Part shown: positions 13,401-25,400 of the stretch, piece after piece
How the letters are laid out: each line of letters starts with the position of its first letter
Numbering within the stretch: the stretch's first letter is position 1
Assembly: GCF_007565055.1 (NCBI RefSeq)
Contig: NC_044565.1
Location: 43,321,211 to 43,385,210 of the forward strand
Direction: 5' to 3'
Length of the DNA: 64,000 bases
Source: Rhinopithecus roxellana
Lineage: Eukaryota; Chordata; Mammalia; Primates; Cercopithecidae
Translations under genes and position numbers: made by a program
The notes under the pieces: generated by a model
What the model was told of the DNA's origin: nothing
The model's input: only the letters and a program-made list of their open reading frames with translations
Database searches by the model: none

Positions 13401-16400
13401 CCTTTACTTTTTATATTGTACACTAAACTTTAAGAAATGCATCTACTGACATATTGAGATAGCATGGGAAAAAATGGTTTATGTAGTCTAATATTAAGAT
13501 CTATTACTCTGTTTTTCGCCAGCAAGTTATCAAGAGGATTCCTAGAAAAAAATCCCAATTATTTATTCTTCCTTGCCCTCTGATTGGTTAGGTAGAACCC
13601 AGTGTTAGTTTAAGTCTTCTTTTTATTTTATAGTCCCAGTGAATATTACTATTCTTTTCTTGTATCATGTTTAATTTTAGTAAATATGGGCCAGGGAGTC
13701 AACAGACTTTTTCTGTAAAGAACCAGATAATAAATTTTTCCGACTTAGTAGGCCGTAAGATCTCTGTTGTAACTACTCAACTCTGCCCTTATAGCAACCA
13801 TCGATAAGAGGTAAGTGAAATCCCAGCACTTTGGGAGGCCGAGACGGGCGGATCACGAGGTCAGGAGATCGAGACCATCCTGGCTAACACGGTGAAACCC
13901 CGTCTCTACGAAAAAAAAAATACAAAAACTAGCCGGGCGAGGTGGCGGGCGCCTGTAGTCCCAGCTACTCGGGAGGCTGATGAGGCAGGAGAATGGCGTA
14001 AACCCGGGAGGCGGAGCTTGCAGTGAGCTGAGATCCGGCCACTGCACTCCAGTCTGGGCGACAGAGCGAGACTCCGCCTCAAAAAAAAAAAAAAAAAAAA
14101 AAAAAAGAGGTAAGTGAATGGGTATGGCTACATGCCAATAAAACTTTGTTTACAAAAACGGTATTGAGCTGGATTTGGCCTCTGGGCTTTAGTTTCCAGA
14201 CCTTTCCAGACCCTGTCATTTATTGATCATCTGTAATAAACTGAGGGTGGAAATACAATGTAGAAGAAGGGATAGTCAAGAATTTGCTCTACATAGACAC
14301 ACTCAAACCTGAGTTAAGATGTGAATCATAATGTGTTCATGCATTGTTGAAAACAGTGTAAAACTTGAGAATATTTTTTTCTGTAGTTATTTTAAGAATG
14401 AAGGATTTCTAGGAAATGGAATCATAACTCTTAAATATTTATTCTACTTTAGAGATTATTTCCTTTTTGCCATTTTATTATATAACAGGTTTTACTTTAA
14501 TGAATGACTGTCTCTGTTTTGACTAATACGGATTAGTTGTGAGAGGACAAAAATCACAATTGTAGGTAGTCTTTAAGGTCAAGGGAAAAATAAAAAAAGA
14601 CCGTATTGTTAATTAATAATTGTTAATTTATTGCTCTAACTAGATTTTAAAAATTATATAGAGTTGCCTGATTTTTATATTTTATACTCTTCCCACTCAC
14701 ATCACTTCTATACCTCTTCTTTCTCTTTTTTTTTCTCTTCCTCCTCCTCCTCCTCCTCTTTCTCTTCTTCTTTAAAAAAAGTTATGATTAGGTTGCTAGA
14801 TTTATAGACATGGTGGTGATACAGAAGGGCGGCAGAGAAGTGCTGGGTAGAGAAGGATGGGTCCCTGGTGAGGGCTCCACCCTCGGGCCTGTGCCCATGG
14901 ACCTAGGTGAGGACAGGCACCCCTGCCTTCACACTCAAATGTTGCATTTCCCAAGACCACCATGGCCTGCCATACCCCCATCTTGTGCCTATAAAAACCC
15001 GAGACCCTAGCAGGCACACACACACAAGCAGCTGGACGTCGAGAGAAATATATCAGAGGAGGAACACACAAGTGTCCGGACATTGAGAGGACATCGAGAG
15101 CATGTCAAGAGCACACCGACAGGCTCCAGCAGGCTGGCAGGCCATTCACCCGCAGAATGATGTGGAGTTTGGCCAGGGTGGTTGTAGGAGAGCCTGGGCC
15201 ACTGAGCAGCCCGACTCCAGGGGAAAACCATTTCCCTTCTGACTCCCACATCTGCTGAGAGCTACTTCCACTCAATGAAATCTTGCAGTCATTCTCCAAG
15301 CCCACATGTGATCCAATTCTTCCAGTACATCAAGGCAGGAACCCTGGGATACAGAAAGTTCTCTGTCCTTGCAATAAGGCAGGGGTCTAATTGATCTGGC
15401 TAACACAAGCTGCCGATGGATGGCTAAACTAAAAGAGCACCTGTAACACACACCCACTGGGGTTTAAGTAGCTGTAAACATTCACGCCTAGACACTGCTG
15501 TGGGGTTGGAGCCCCACAGCCTGCCTGTCTGTATGTTCCCCTAGAGGTTTGAGCAACAGGGCACTGAAGAAGCAAGCCACACTCCCATCACATGCCCTGC
15601 AAGGGGGACGAGGGATTCAGTAGTATACAGTGCTCAAGAAACAGAGTAGTGTGAGGTTTTAAGTGACATTCTAACACAGTTTAATATATCTCAACAAAGT
15701 AGATTTGAGGACATTAATTACTCTTTCAAAATGAAATTGGTAGGAGTAGTAAGGTTGATGACCAATACTTCTTATACTTTTCAGATGTAGATATAGCTAA
15801 TCTTTTTTTCACTTCACTTGGGCCTACATTTTATTACAGTTTTAGTGGATGGAATATTTATTGTGCAAATGAAATTAATTGGAAATGTTTTGATCTAGAG
15901 GATGCAGCACTCTCCTGATCTAATGAGCTTTATGATGGAGTTGAAGATGCTTTTGGTAAGAATTTTTTTTTCTGATGCTGTTACCATACTGGAAGTCTTT
16001 ATTTCTTTTCTGTAACTCCTTTAAAAACTGACATTATTAGAATTTGTCTTCTTAACTCCCAGTCATTTAATGTTTTCTTTTACTGTGTACATAAATATAG
16101 GTGATGAATTTCTTGAACTGAATGAGGGATGTAACTTTGTGAAGGAACCACTTTGATTGTATCATAAACTAGGTATTCTTGACACTAGTGTTGGGCAGGT
16201 GGTGAAGACATAAAATGCACTCCTGGCCTGTCAGCAGGGAGTTTAACATCTAAGAAGAGATTAGGTAGTCCTACTTAAAGATATAATACGATGTATAAAT
16301 AATTTTGTCTATAGCTACAGATATCTGAAAAAATGTATTAGGCTTCACTTTATGTGTACTGTTACATATATACTGTTTAATCAGAGTTGCATAAAATACT

Positions 16401-19400
16401 TGATTGTTTAGTTTATCTGTAGATAAACTAAACATTTTTCTTAAAACCCAAGTTCATTTTATTACCCAAATTTTCAACATAAACAAAAGAAGAGGGAAGA
16501 TTATAATAAATACTGCTGGGCCTGACCAAATTTTAACATTTTGCCAGTCTTAGTTCCTCTTCTACTTTTTTAGAAGAAAGACACTGTAGTATTTTAAAGG
16601 AAATTCTGGACATTGTATGTATCCCTCCTTAAATACGTCAGTGTGTATCTCTTTAACAGCTAAGTGCTTTTTATCTGTTTTTAAATATACTGTTATAACC
16701 TCAACAAAGTTAATAATTTCTTTTTTTTTTTTTTTTTTTTTTTTGAGAAGGAGTCTCGCTCTGTCACCCAGGCTGGAGTGCAGTGGCCAGATCTCAGCTC
16801 ACTGCAAACTCCGCCTCCCGGGTTTACGCCATTCTCCTGCCTCAGCCTCCCGAGTAGCTGGGACTACAGGCGCCCGCCACCTCGCCCGGCTAGTTTTTTT
16901 TTTTTTTTGTATTTTTTTAGTAGAGATGGGGTTTCACCGTGTTAGCCAGGATGGTCTCGATCTCCTGACCTCGTGATCCGCCCGCCTCGGCCTCCCAAAG
17001 TGCTGGGATGACAGGCTTGAGCCACCGCGCCCGGCCAACAAACTTAATAATTTCTTACAGCTGCTTTGTTTGTATTAGTATGCAAACAAGGTCCACACAT
17101 TATATTTAGTTAATATGTCTCTTAAGCCTTATGTAAAACTTACAAGGTACTTATGTATAACAGCATCTCCTCTTTACCTCACCCTTTTTATTCATGCCAT
17201 GTATTTGTTGAATAAAACAAATTAGGTGTCCTGTAAAATCTTCTACATTCTGGATTTGGCTTGTAAGATATTCCTGGTTTATCTTTTGACATACTCTATT
17301 TTCTTTGTAATCTGGCATTTAGATCTAGAGGCTTCAGCAGATTTGGATTCATTTGTTCTTACGAGATTACTTGGTGCTCTGTATTTATTATATTACATGA
17401 GGATGCACGTGATGTCTGATGATTCCTTGGTTCCTCTTTTAATAAGTTTAAGATTGATCGATATGTTTAGATCCATTCAATATAAAGTTCCCCATCAGCC
17501 TATCACCTGATGATTTTAGCCTCTAATAATAATCATTGCCTATATCTAATGTTTCATTAGGATTTATAAATGGTAATTTAAAAAATTCCATCATCTGCAT
17601 TTCTTAGTTGAAAATCTTCTGTAGAGAACTTCTCATCAGTTGTTTGGTTAATTTGAGGTACAGCTCATAACGGAGAGACTGGATAACTGCTTGTTTTCTT
17701 TTCCTTTTAAAACAGAAACCAATTTTTAGAATAATGAGTTGGTGCTTAGCAACTGTCACAGAGATCTAAAGTGATTTTTTTTTAAGTATCTTTATGAACT
17801 CATAGATTTTTATATATTTAGTTAATTTTTATTTATCATAGTCATTTTCTTTTTGATGCTTAAATTGTCCCATTTTTTGGTCAGTACAAGCCCCTTCATG
17901 TTGGCTCCTGAGTTCTTTTAATATAACCCAAGCTTCTTTGCCTTCTGATACCAGTTGCCCCAGGCTCATGTACTCATTTTATCCCATAACTGTAATCAGC
18001 CATTTCTCCAAAGAATCATGATTTCTTTATAGGAAATAGTATTTGAATGCCTCAATCTGGAAACTTGAGTGTTCATTGCTGTTACTTCTAGGTTTTTTTC
18101 AGTGGACAAAGCTAGGAAAAAATGCTTTTTGGAAAGAATGTAATTATGAGTTTGTATTGATATTTACAATTCAAATGGGCATTATAGGGTTTTTACTTCT
18201 TTGCTTATATCACTTTTGCTCTGAAAATGCTGTTTTCTAATGTTAACATCATTGTAGTATGGTTTTTGGTTATGTTCTACTTGTTATATTTCACTTATGC
18301 TTTTCCTGTCTACATGTTTATGTTAGTTTATATAAAAATTTCAATACTAATATTGCTAACAATGGAAAGTTTTGATATTTCTTTGTAATTCTTGTTGAGA
18401 CTATTTTGTTCTCAGCAGCAACTACTGCATATTGATAACTTAGTTGCTAGATTTTTTTCTTGAGTCCTTTTTCAATGCTAGTAAGAACCTTTTAAGGTAG
18501 GACTTTGATTAAATGTGTGAGATTAGAATAATAGTTTAAAATTAATTTCTAAAGTTTGAATTTTGATTTATGAGTTTATAAATCCTAATTAATAAGGGTT
18601 ATCAAAAATTGATTACAAATTACATCAAAGGGCTTAATGTAATAACCCTAAAAACGTAAAGTGAACAAGTGAAGCATGTTTGGTTTACATCTCCTTGACA
18701 TTGGAGAAAAGTTTGAAACATTTATCTTTTTATTATAATTTTAATAAACAATACAAATACAAGGAGAGACTAGGGGAACCAGAGTAAAAGTATAGGTATC
18801 ATGTCCCATTAAACTCTTCTTACCAAAAATAACTTTATACATTGTAAGTCACAGCTCTCTTGGCCATTTAATTTTGAACAAACATTTACTAGTTTAAAAC
18901 TAAAATAAAATTTTGAGATCTCTGATTTACAATATCTATTTAGTACATTTATTCCATTTCTGAATAAAAATGAAATCCTATGTTTTAGCTTTCTTCAGAA
19001 ATTACGGACAAAGTTGGTGATCTTATTGCTCATTTAAGATAGTATACCTAAAAATATAAGAATTATTAGTGTACTGTTAGGCTGTATTGTTAGTAATAGG
19101 GCTCCTATACTATAATCACCAATAAATATGTTGAGAGTGATGCTCACATGAAGTCAGTAGTTATTGAACTTTTTCAGGAAATGTTGTAAATCTTCCATGG
19201 AGTTGCCTAGTAATAACTGCATATAGTGGGAGTTCAGTATATATTTAATAAGTGAACAATTACCTATATTTTAAAAAAATCCTATGTGGTAGGTTATTTT
19301 ATTTCTATATTGGAGCTGAGCCACTGAACCCTAAGGCCTCAAAATAGGAATTGTTAAAGTCAGGATTTAAAACTTCTGTTTGTGAAGCCTTTCTGCTATG

Positions 19401-22400
19401 TACCTTTCCCTCTTTTCTGTGAAGAGTGTGTTACTTCTCTGCTTTTGCCTTTTTACCTGTTATGGTTCTAGAGTAGGAGTAACCTGTCTGACTCAGAAGG
19501 TAGAGTGTATAAATGTCATAAACCTGGGATTGAAAAATGTTTTTACTATTATCCAGGTTTATTTTTACCTTCAATTTTTGTGGATAGCAATAATTAATAT
19601 TTCAGAATAAAAACGAATTTTGAAAGAAGTGCTATACTATATTAACGCATTTTATTTAATAACTAGTAGAGCACAGTCTTCATAGTGTTAGGTTGGTGTA
19701 CAACCTAAATACGAATTTATTTTGGTGGCCCATCAGTCTATTTTTAGGCAACATTAAGCATTTATATTATAAAAAAGGCAGCATATACCTTGTCTTCTAG
19801 GAGCTTACCCTCTAATTAAATCCGTATTGATATTCTCAGCTATACGGATCTGCTTTCACAGTTTTTTTTTCATCATAAAGCAGATTCAGAACTAAATTGA
19901 AGTAGTTCCAGTTAATAGTTTTGATTTTGAAGTGCTGTTTTGTAGTATCTATTCTTTTTAATATGATCTCAATTTAATAGTATCCTATCCTTGTTAAAAA
20001 AATTAATATATACTTAAAAAATAAGATTAAACATATACTTAAAAGAATAAAAATTGCAACTTTTTTTAGGATTGTATTTGTCAGAAGTGTTTATAATTTT
20101 CAACTTGTCCCTATCTACTTCCGTTATTTATTATGGCTTATTTATTTATTTAATTATTTATTTACTTACTTTTTGTAATACTGTTTGATAGTTCAGACCA
20201 TATGAACATCTAAGTAATTTGTAGATACATTTATTTTTACTTTCCAAATAAGCTGTTTGTCTAGGTTAGTAACTTCAAAATAATTGGTAATTTTAGCTTC
20301 AGCAATTCTAGTAATGTTTTTATATATCTTGTAAAAGAATTTAGTTTTGGTTGGGAGAACATAAGCATTGTAAAGCCATCATAGATAGGCCTAGCAAGGA
20401 ACGGGACTGTAATCTAGCCAGATGGGTGGCATAGTACTCCAACTTACCTGGTTGAAGAATAGTACAGAGTGTAAGTCAGTGAAAGAAATTAGCATGTAGA
20501 TATTTGTTCTGATAATGAGGGGTTTTTGTTTGTTAAGATGTGGTTCATAATGGTGTACAAATATGTCAGTTTAGGTAATGTACTTAGAGTTCAGGCCTTT
20601 CTTTAGAGGTACTTTTTTAAAAACGTATATATCAAACATCATATTCATGGGAGTAGAGAGATAGTGAAGCCTTGAGGATCAATGTAATAAAAAGTTTTTT
20701 TTTTTTTTTTTAATCTCCAGTAGGCATAATAGTCTAGGAAAATATTAAAATCATAAGTTCTTTTCATGGCATAAAAATTGACATTTTGCATGACCTTCAG
20801 TGCAGTCCTTTAACTTTTTCTTGTTTCTTTTTCATGAGCAGGGGAATGAGTCAGCCAGATTTTCTATAAAACAATGGATACTTTTGTTAGGCACTAAGAA
20901 GATAATGAAATTATGTTTTGCAATCAGGTATTAACAGTTCATTGTCTTGCATTCCACAGCCAATTCAGGTTTTCTTCTTTTAAACAGGAAGTTGCCTTAA
21001 AGAATAGACAAGAGCTATATGCGCCACCTCCTCCTCCCCAGTTCTACTCAAGCCTTATTGAAGAGATAGGAACTCTTGGTTGGGATAAGTATGTCTGTTT
21101 TAAAATATATTTTAAATGCCTTTGTTTTATACATTTTAACTGAATATATTTCTAGTTTTAGCAATTTATACCTGATTTTAGTCAAAGTGTTTCATTGTAA
21201 CTAGAGTATTTGATCCTTATTGTTGCTGTGAATTAAAGAGAGGAATATCATCATAAAAAATTGACTTACAAAGTAAAATGCTAAATATAATTTGGAGAAA
21301 ATGACATTTTTATGTACACAGTAAGATGTTACCGTAATAGATACTTTCACTGAACATACAACTGTATTCTAAATTTTCCATATTTGAAGAGTAGTGCTTG
21401 GACACATGAAAGAGGCTGGAAAAATTGCAGTATTTTTGAAATAATTGTAGTTATTTTGGTTAATATACAATTTGGCATGTCTAAATTTACATATATAACA
21501 TTATAAGTGCTTTTGTAATTTGAGTAGTAAATTTTAGCAACTAGGGTTTGGAAGAATCATCTAGCTTTCTTTGAAAAAAAAGATTTTTTTTTTTAGAAAA
21601 ACTGATGCATAAAGAAACCTAAGTTCAGTAGACATGTAAGAAGGTTGTTAAAACTTAATCCACATACCACCTGGAAAAAGTATGTGATGATTTGCTTGCT
21701 ATTCAGTTTCTGAATTTAGCTTCCTTCTTAGTGTGGATACTTTGAAACATTACATTTATTATTAGGTGTATTATAACGTTTCTACTTTGAGCTAAAGCAG
21801 CAGTGAAGATATGTCAATTTAGTTCTTATCACTTCTTAACCAGTATCAATAGTATTTTAGTATTCATTTATTATTTCCATTTAGATTGCTCTGTTACTAA
21901 GATAAATCAAGGGCTAACTTAGGTACAATGTGAAAGGAATGTGCAATTGTTCACCACTAAGTTTTTCTTATTATGTTTAAACATCTTATTATTCATCTGT
22001 TTCTAAACTATTTTCAATGAATTGGCCTTTTGATAACTAACGTAAAAATCCAGAAAGTCAAATCGCCATTTGAAAGAGAACAAGGAACGTATCCTAAGTG
22101 CAGAATATATGTCCTTTAATATGTTTTATACCATTACTGATAACTAAAGAAAAACTAAAGACTTAAACATATTTTAGAGTTCCAAATTATTCCCATGTAA
22201 ATAGTCTAAAATTGCCGTTAAATATGTGATTATTAGAGAAAGAAGAATTATTTTATTTGCCTTTGCCTTCTACTTTCCTTTATATTCCTTAAAAGGCTTT
22301 TATTTAGAAAGTTCCTCTTCTTATGTATAGATCAATATTTTCCCTTTTGTTTTAACCACTAAAATTTGACTGAGTGGGCCATACCTCTTTTGGTGCACTT

Positions 22401-25400
22401 ATGTGCAGAGATAGGTTAGCCATTCCTTCAGTCGTGACTTTATTTATGTAGACTTAATTTTTTATGAATGCTTCTTTATCTTACCACCTCCCTGATTAAG
22501 AGTCAAAGTGTGTACGATCTGTGCTTGAGCCAAATTATTTAAATACTGGTCTTGATAAAAATTACAGCCTCAGATTTCAACTTAAAACCTTACTAAAATC
22601 CTGATCACACGTAATAGTGTTTCACTGTAGATGGACTGCTTAAAGTCTCTAATCTTATTTTATATATTTTCTCAATTTTACCCATCGATCTTAGAACCTA
22701 ACTACTTTCTTTTGCTCTCTTGTATAGTTGCTCTTGAGGATGCCACTGACTTGGGTTAAAGGATGTTGTATGAAATAGCCCTAAGAAATGCAGTAGGAAT
22801 TTTAATTTTGGATGTCTTCCATTTTATGATATAGCACTATCTTTATGAGAAGCCATTAAAGAAGTTTTATTCTGTTTCAGATGCTAGAAAAGTCATGCTT
22901 TGCCTGACTATCCAACCTGCCACTTAAAGAATAATGTGAACTGTGTCATTGACTGTTCTCTTTGACTTGGCCTCTAGGAAAGTTAGAGTCAAATTTTTGA
23001 CATGCTTTTTAGAGCCATGCTGGATATAGTATTTATATTTCTGTATGCTAATCTTATCCTGACTTTTGTTCTCCTGTGATTCTTCTCTTCATATCAAGGG
23101 TACATGTTATCTATGTGACTCATCACTGTTGATTTTGATCTTGATTACCTGGTTGAGGTAGTATTTGTCAGGTTTCTGCACTGTAACTTTACTGTTTTTT
23201 TCCCTCTCGCTATACTGTACTCTCTGGAAGTCACTATGTGTAGCCCACACTTAAGGAGTGGGCAGTTACACTCATACCTCCTTTAGGGCAGAGTATTTAA
23301 TAGATTTGGAATTTTTCTGCTCAGATTTTGTTCTCATTTATTTTTTCAGTCATTTATTTGAAATACTATGGACTCATGGATATTTATTTTATACTTTGGG
23401 TTATAATCTAATACTATTTTACTTTCTTGTTCAATTTGTTCTAGCTTTGGCCATTGAGAGCTCTTTCAGTTGGCTCCTGTGTGCTTTTGACAGGCCCCAT
23501 CATTGTGGATGTATTTATATTTTTGAGCATTTCCTTACTTTCTGGCACTGAAAGAAATTTTGTATATTTCCTGCCCTTGTCCTAGAATCAACGACTTTTC
23601 CAAGGAGTCCTGGTTGCTTTTGTTAGTGAGTGACATTAGAAACCAGGATGTAGGCACTATGGGTGCTTGTTGCTATTGGTATGTTGTTGTTTCTAGAACT
23701 TCTTAGCTGAAAAATGGAAAAAAAATGTGTTTATACTAACTCGTGTGTACATATCTGTGAATGTTTTTGTATATAACCATTTGTGTCTCTATTAAGGTAA
23801 ACATGATTTTATACTGATGTCTGCAACTCCAGTCCATTACCATATGTAGTTTTCTAGCCCACTCACTTGGTATATCTGAAATCTCATATTCCAACAGGGA
23901 GAAACCAAGCTCCCATTATCTGTTATCCATTTACTTACTTGTTCAGTTGCAGTATACATGGAGAGCACTATCTGAGTTATTAATCTGTACCCCCATGGAT
24001 AACAACTTTATCAACTATGCAATGCTTATTTTTATAGATTTTTTTTTGTTGTTTTTTGCTTTTAAAGGCTTCACTCATTTTCACAGTTACTTAGGTTAGA
24101 ACCATTTCCTCCACCCTCTTCAATGTACTTCTTTCCTGTATTTGTAACACAGATTGTTTTGTCATGTTCTCCGTTTCATCCTGCATTCATTTTAAAAAAT
24201 GATTTTAGGATCTATAGTGATGCTGCCTTTTTCTTTCCAGATGAGTTTTTTGTGCCTTTTTAATTTTTCTTAATCAGTTTTGCAAGAGCCATATGAATTT
24301 TTTGTTTTTTCAAAGACCCACCTTTTAACGTTGTTAATTTTCTCTATTGTATGTTTTTTATCATTAATATCTGCTTATTAAGCATTTATTTATTTATTTT
24401 TTTAGTTTTGCTTCCTTTGTAATTTCTTGAGATGGATATGTAGGTCATTGATTTTTTTTCCAATTTATCTTATGTTGTTATATATTAATTTAAGGCTGTA
24501 AATTTGTAAGCAATCTTAGCTAGATTCCGTAAGTTTTGATGTTACATTTTTATTACTGTCAGTTAAAAATGTTAATTTTCATTGTGATTTCTTTTGGCTT
24601 ATTTAGTATATCTCTTAATTTTCAAACAACTGGAGATTTTTGGGTTATTGAATTCCAGTTTAAGTCTGCTTTTATCAGAAATCATCCTTTTAATTATCTC
24701 AATACTTTGAAGTTTCCTGAGGCTTGCTTTATCACCCAGCATCTTGTCAATTTTGGTATGTGTTCTGTTTCCACTCAAAAAGAGTACGTAATCTCTTGTT
24801 GGGTATAGTGCTTTACTTTTATTCATTCCTCACATTTGTTATGTGTGTCAGATATCCTGTATGTTTAATGATGTATTTGGTTTTTTGTCTGCTTGTCCTA
24901 AGATCTCTGGAGAGAGCTGTGTTAAATTTTCCCAATATGATTGTGAATTTTTGGAATTGTTTTTGTTCCCCAAAATTTGCTTTATGTCTGTTTACAGTCA
25001 TGTTATTGGGTGCATACAGATTTATAATTGCTCTATCTTCCTTGTTGGTTTTCCCTTTTATTATTAGGACATGTTTCTTTTCTTCTCTAGAAATATTATT
25101 GTCTTAATGTCTACTTTGTTATAACTTCACAAGCTAATTAATTACATATTTTAAAACTACTCTTTACCATTTGCATCTTTTAAAACAGATTTTAATGCTT
25201 TGTTGAAATTCTTCATCTTTTTCTCTATTTTCTTCTTTTTTTTTTTTTTTTTGAGGCGGAGTCTCGCTCTGTCGCCCAGGCTGGAGTGCAGTGGCGCAAT
25301 CTCGGCTCACTGTAAGCTCCGCCTCCCGGGTTCACGCCATTCTCCTGCCTCAGCCTCCCGAGTAGCTGGGATTACAGGCGCCCGCCACCTCGCCCAGCTA

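Noticed and set aside
16617..16976. 119-codon forward frame rich in phenylalanine
   Set aside because: It runs through the antisense AluY poly-T and the usual Alu-derived peptide; no independent support.
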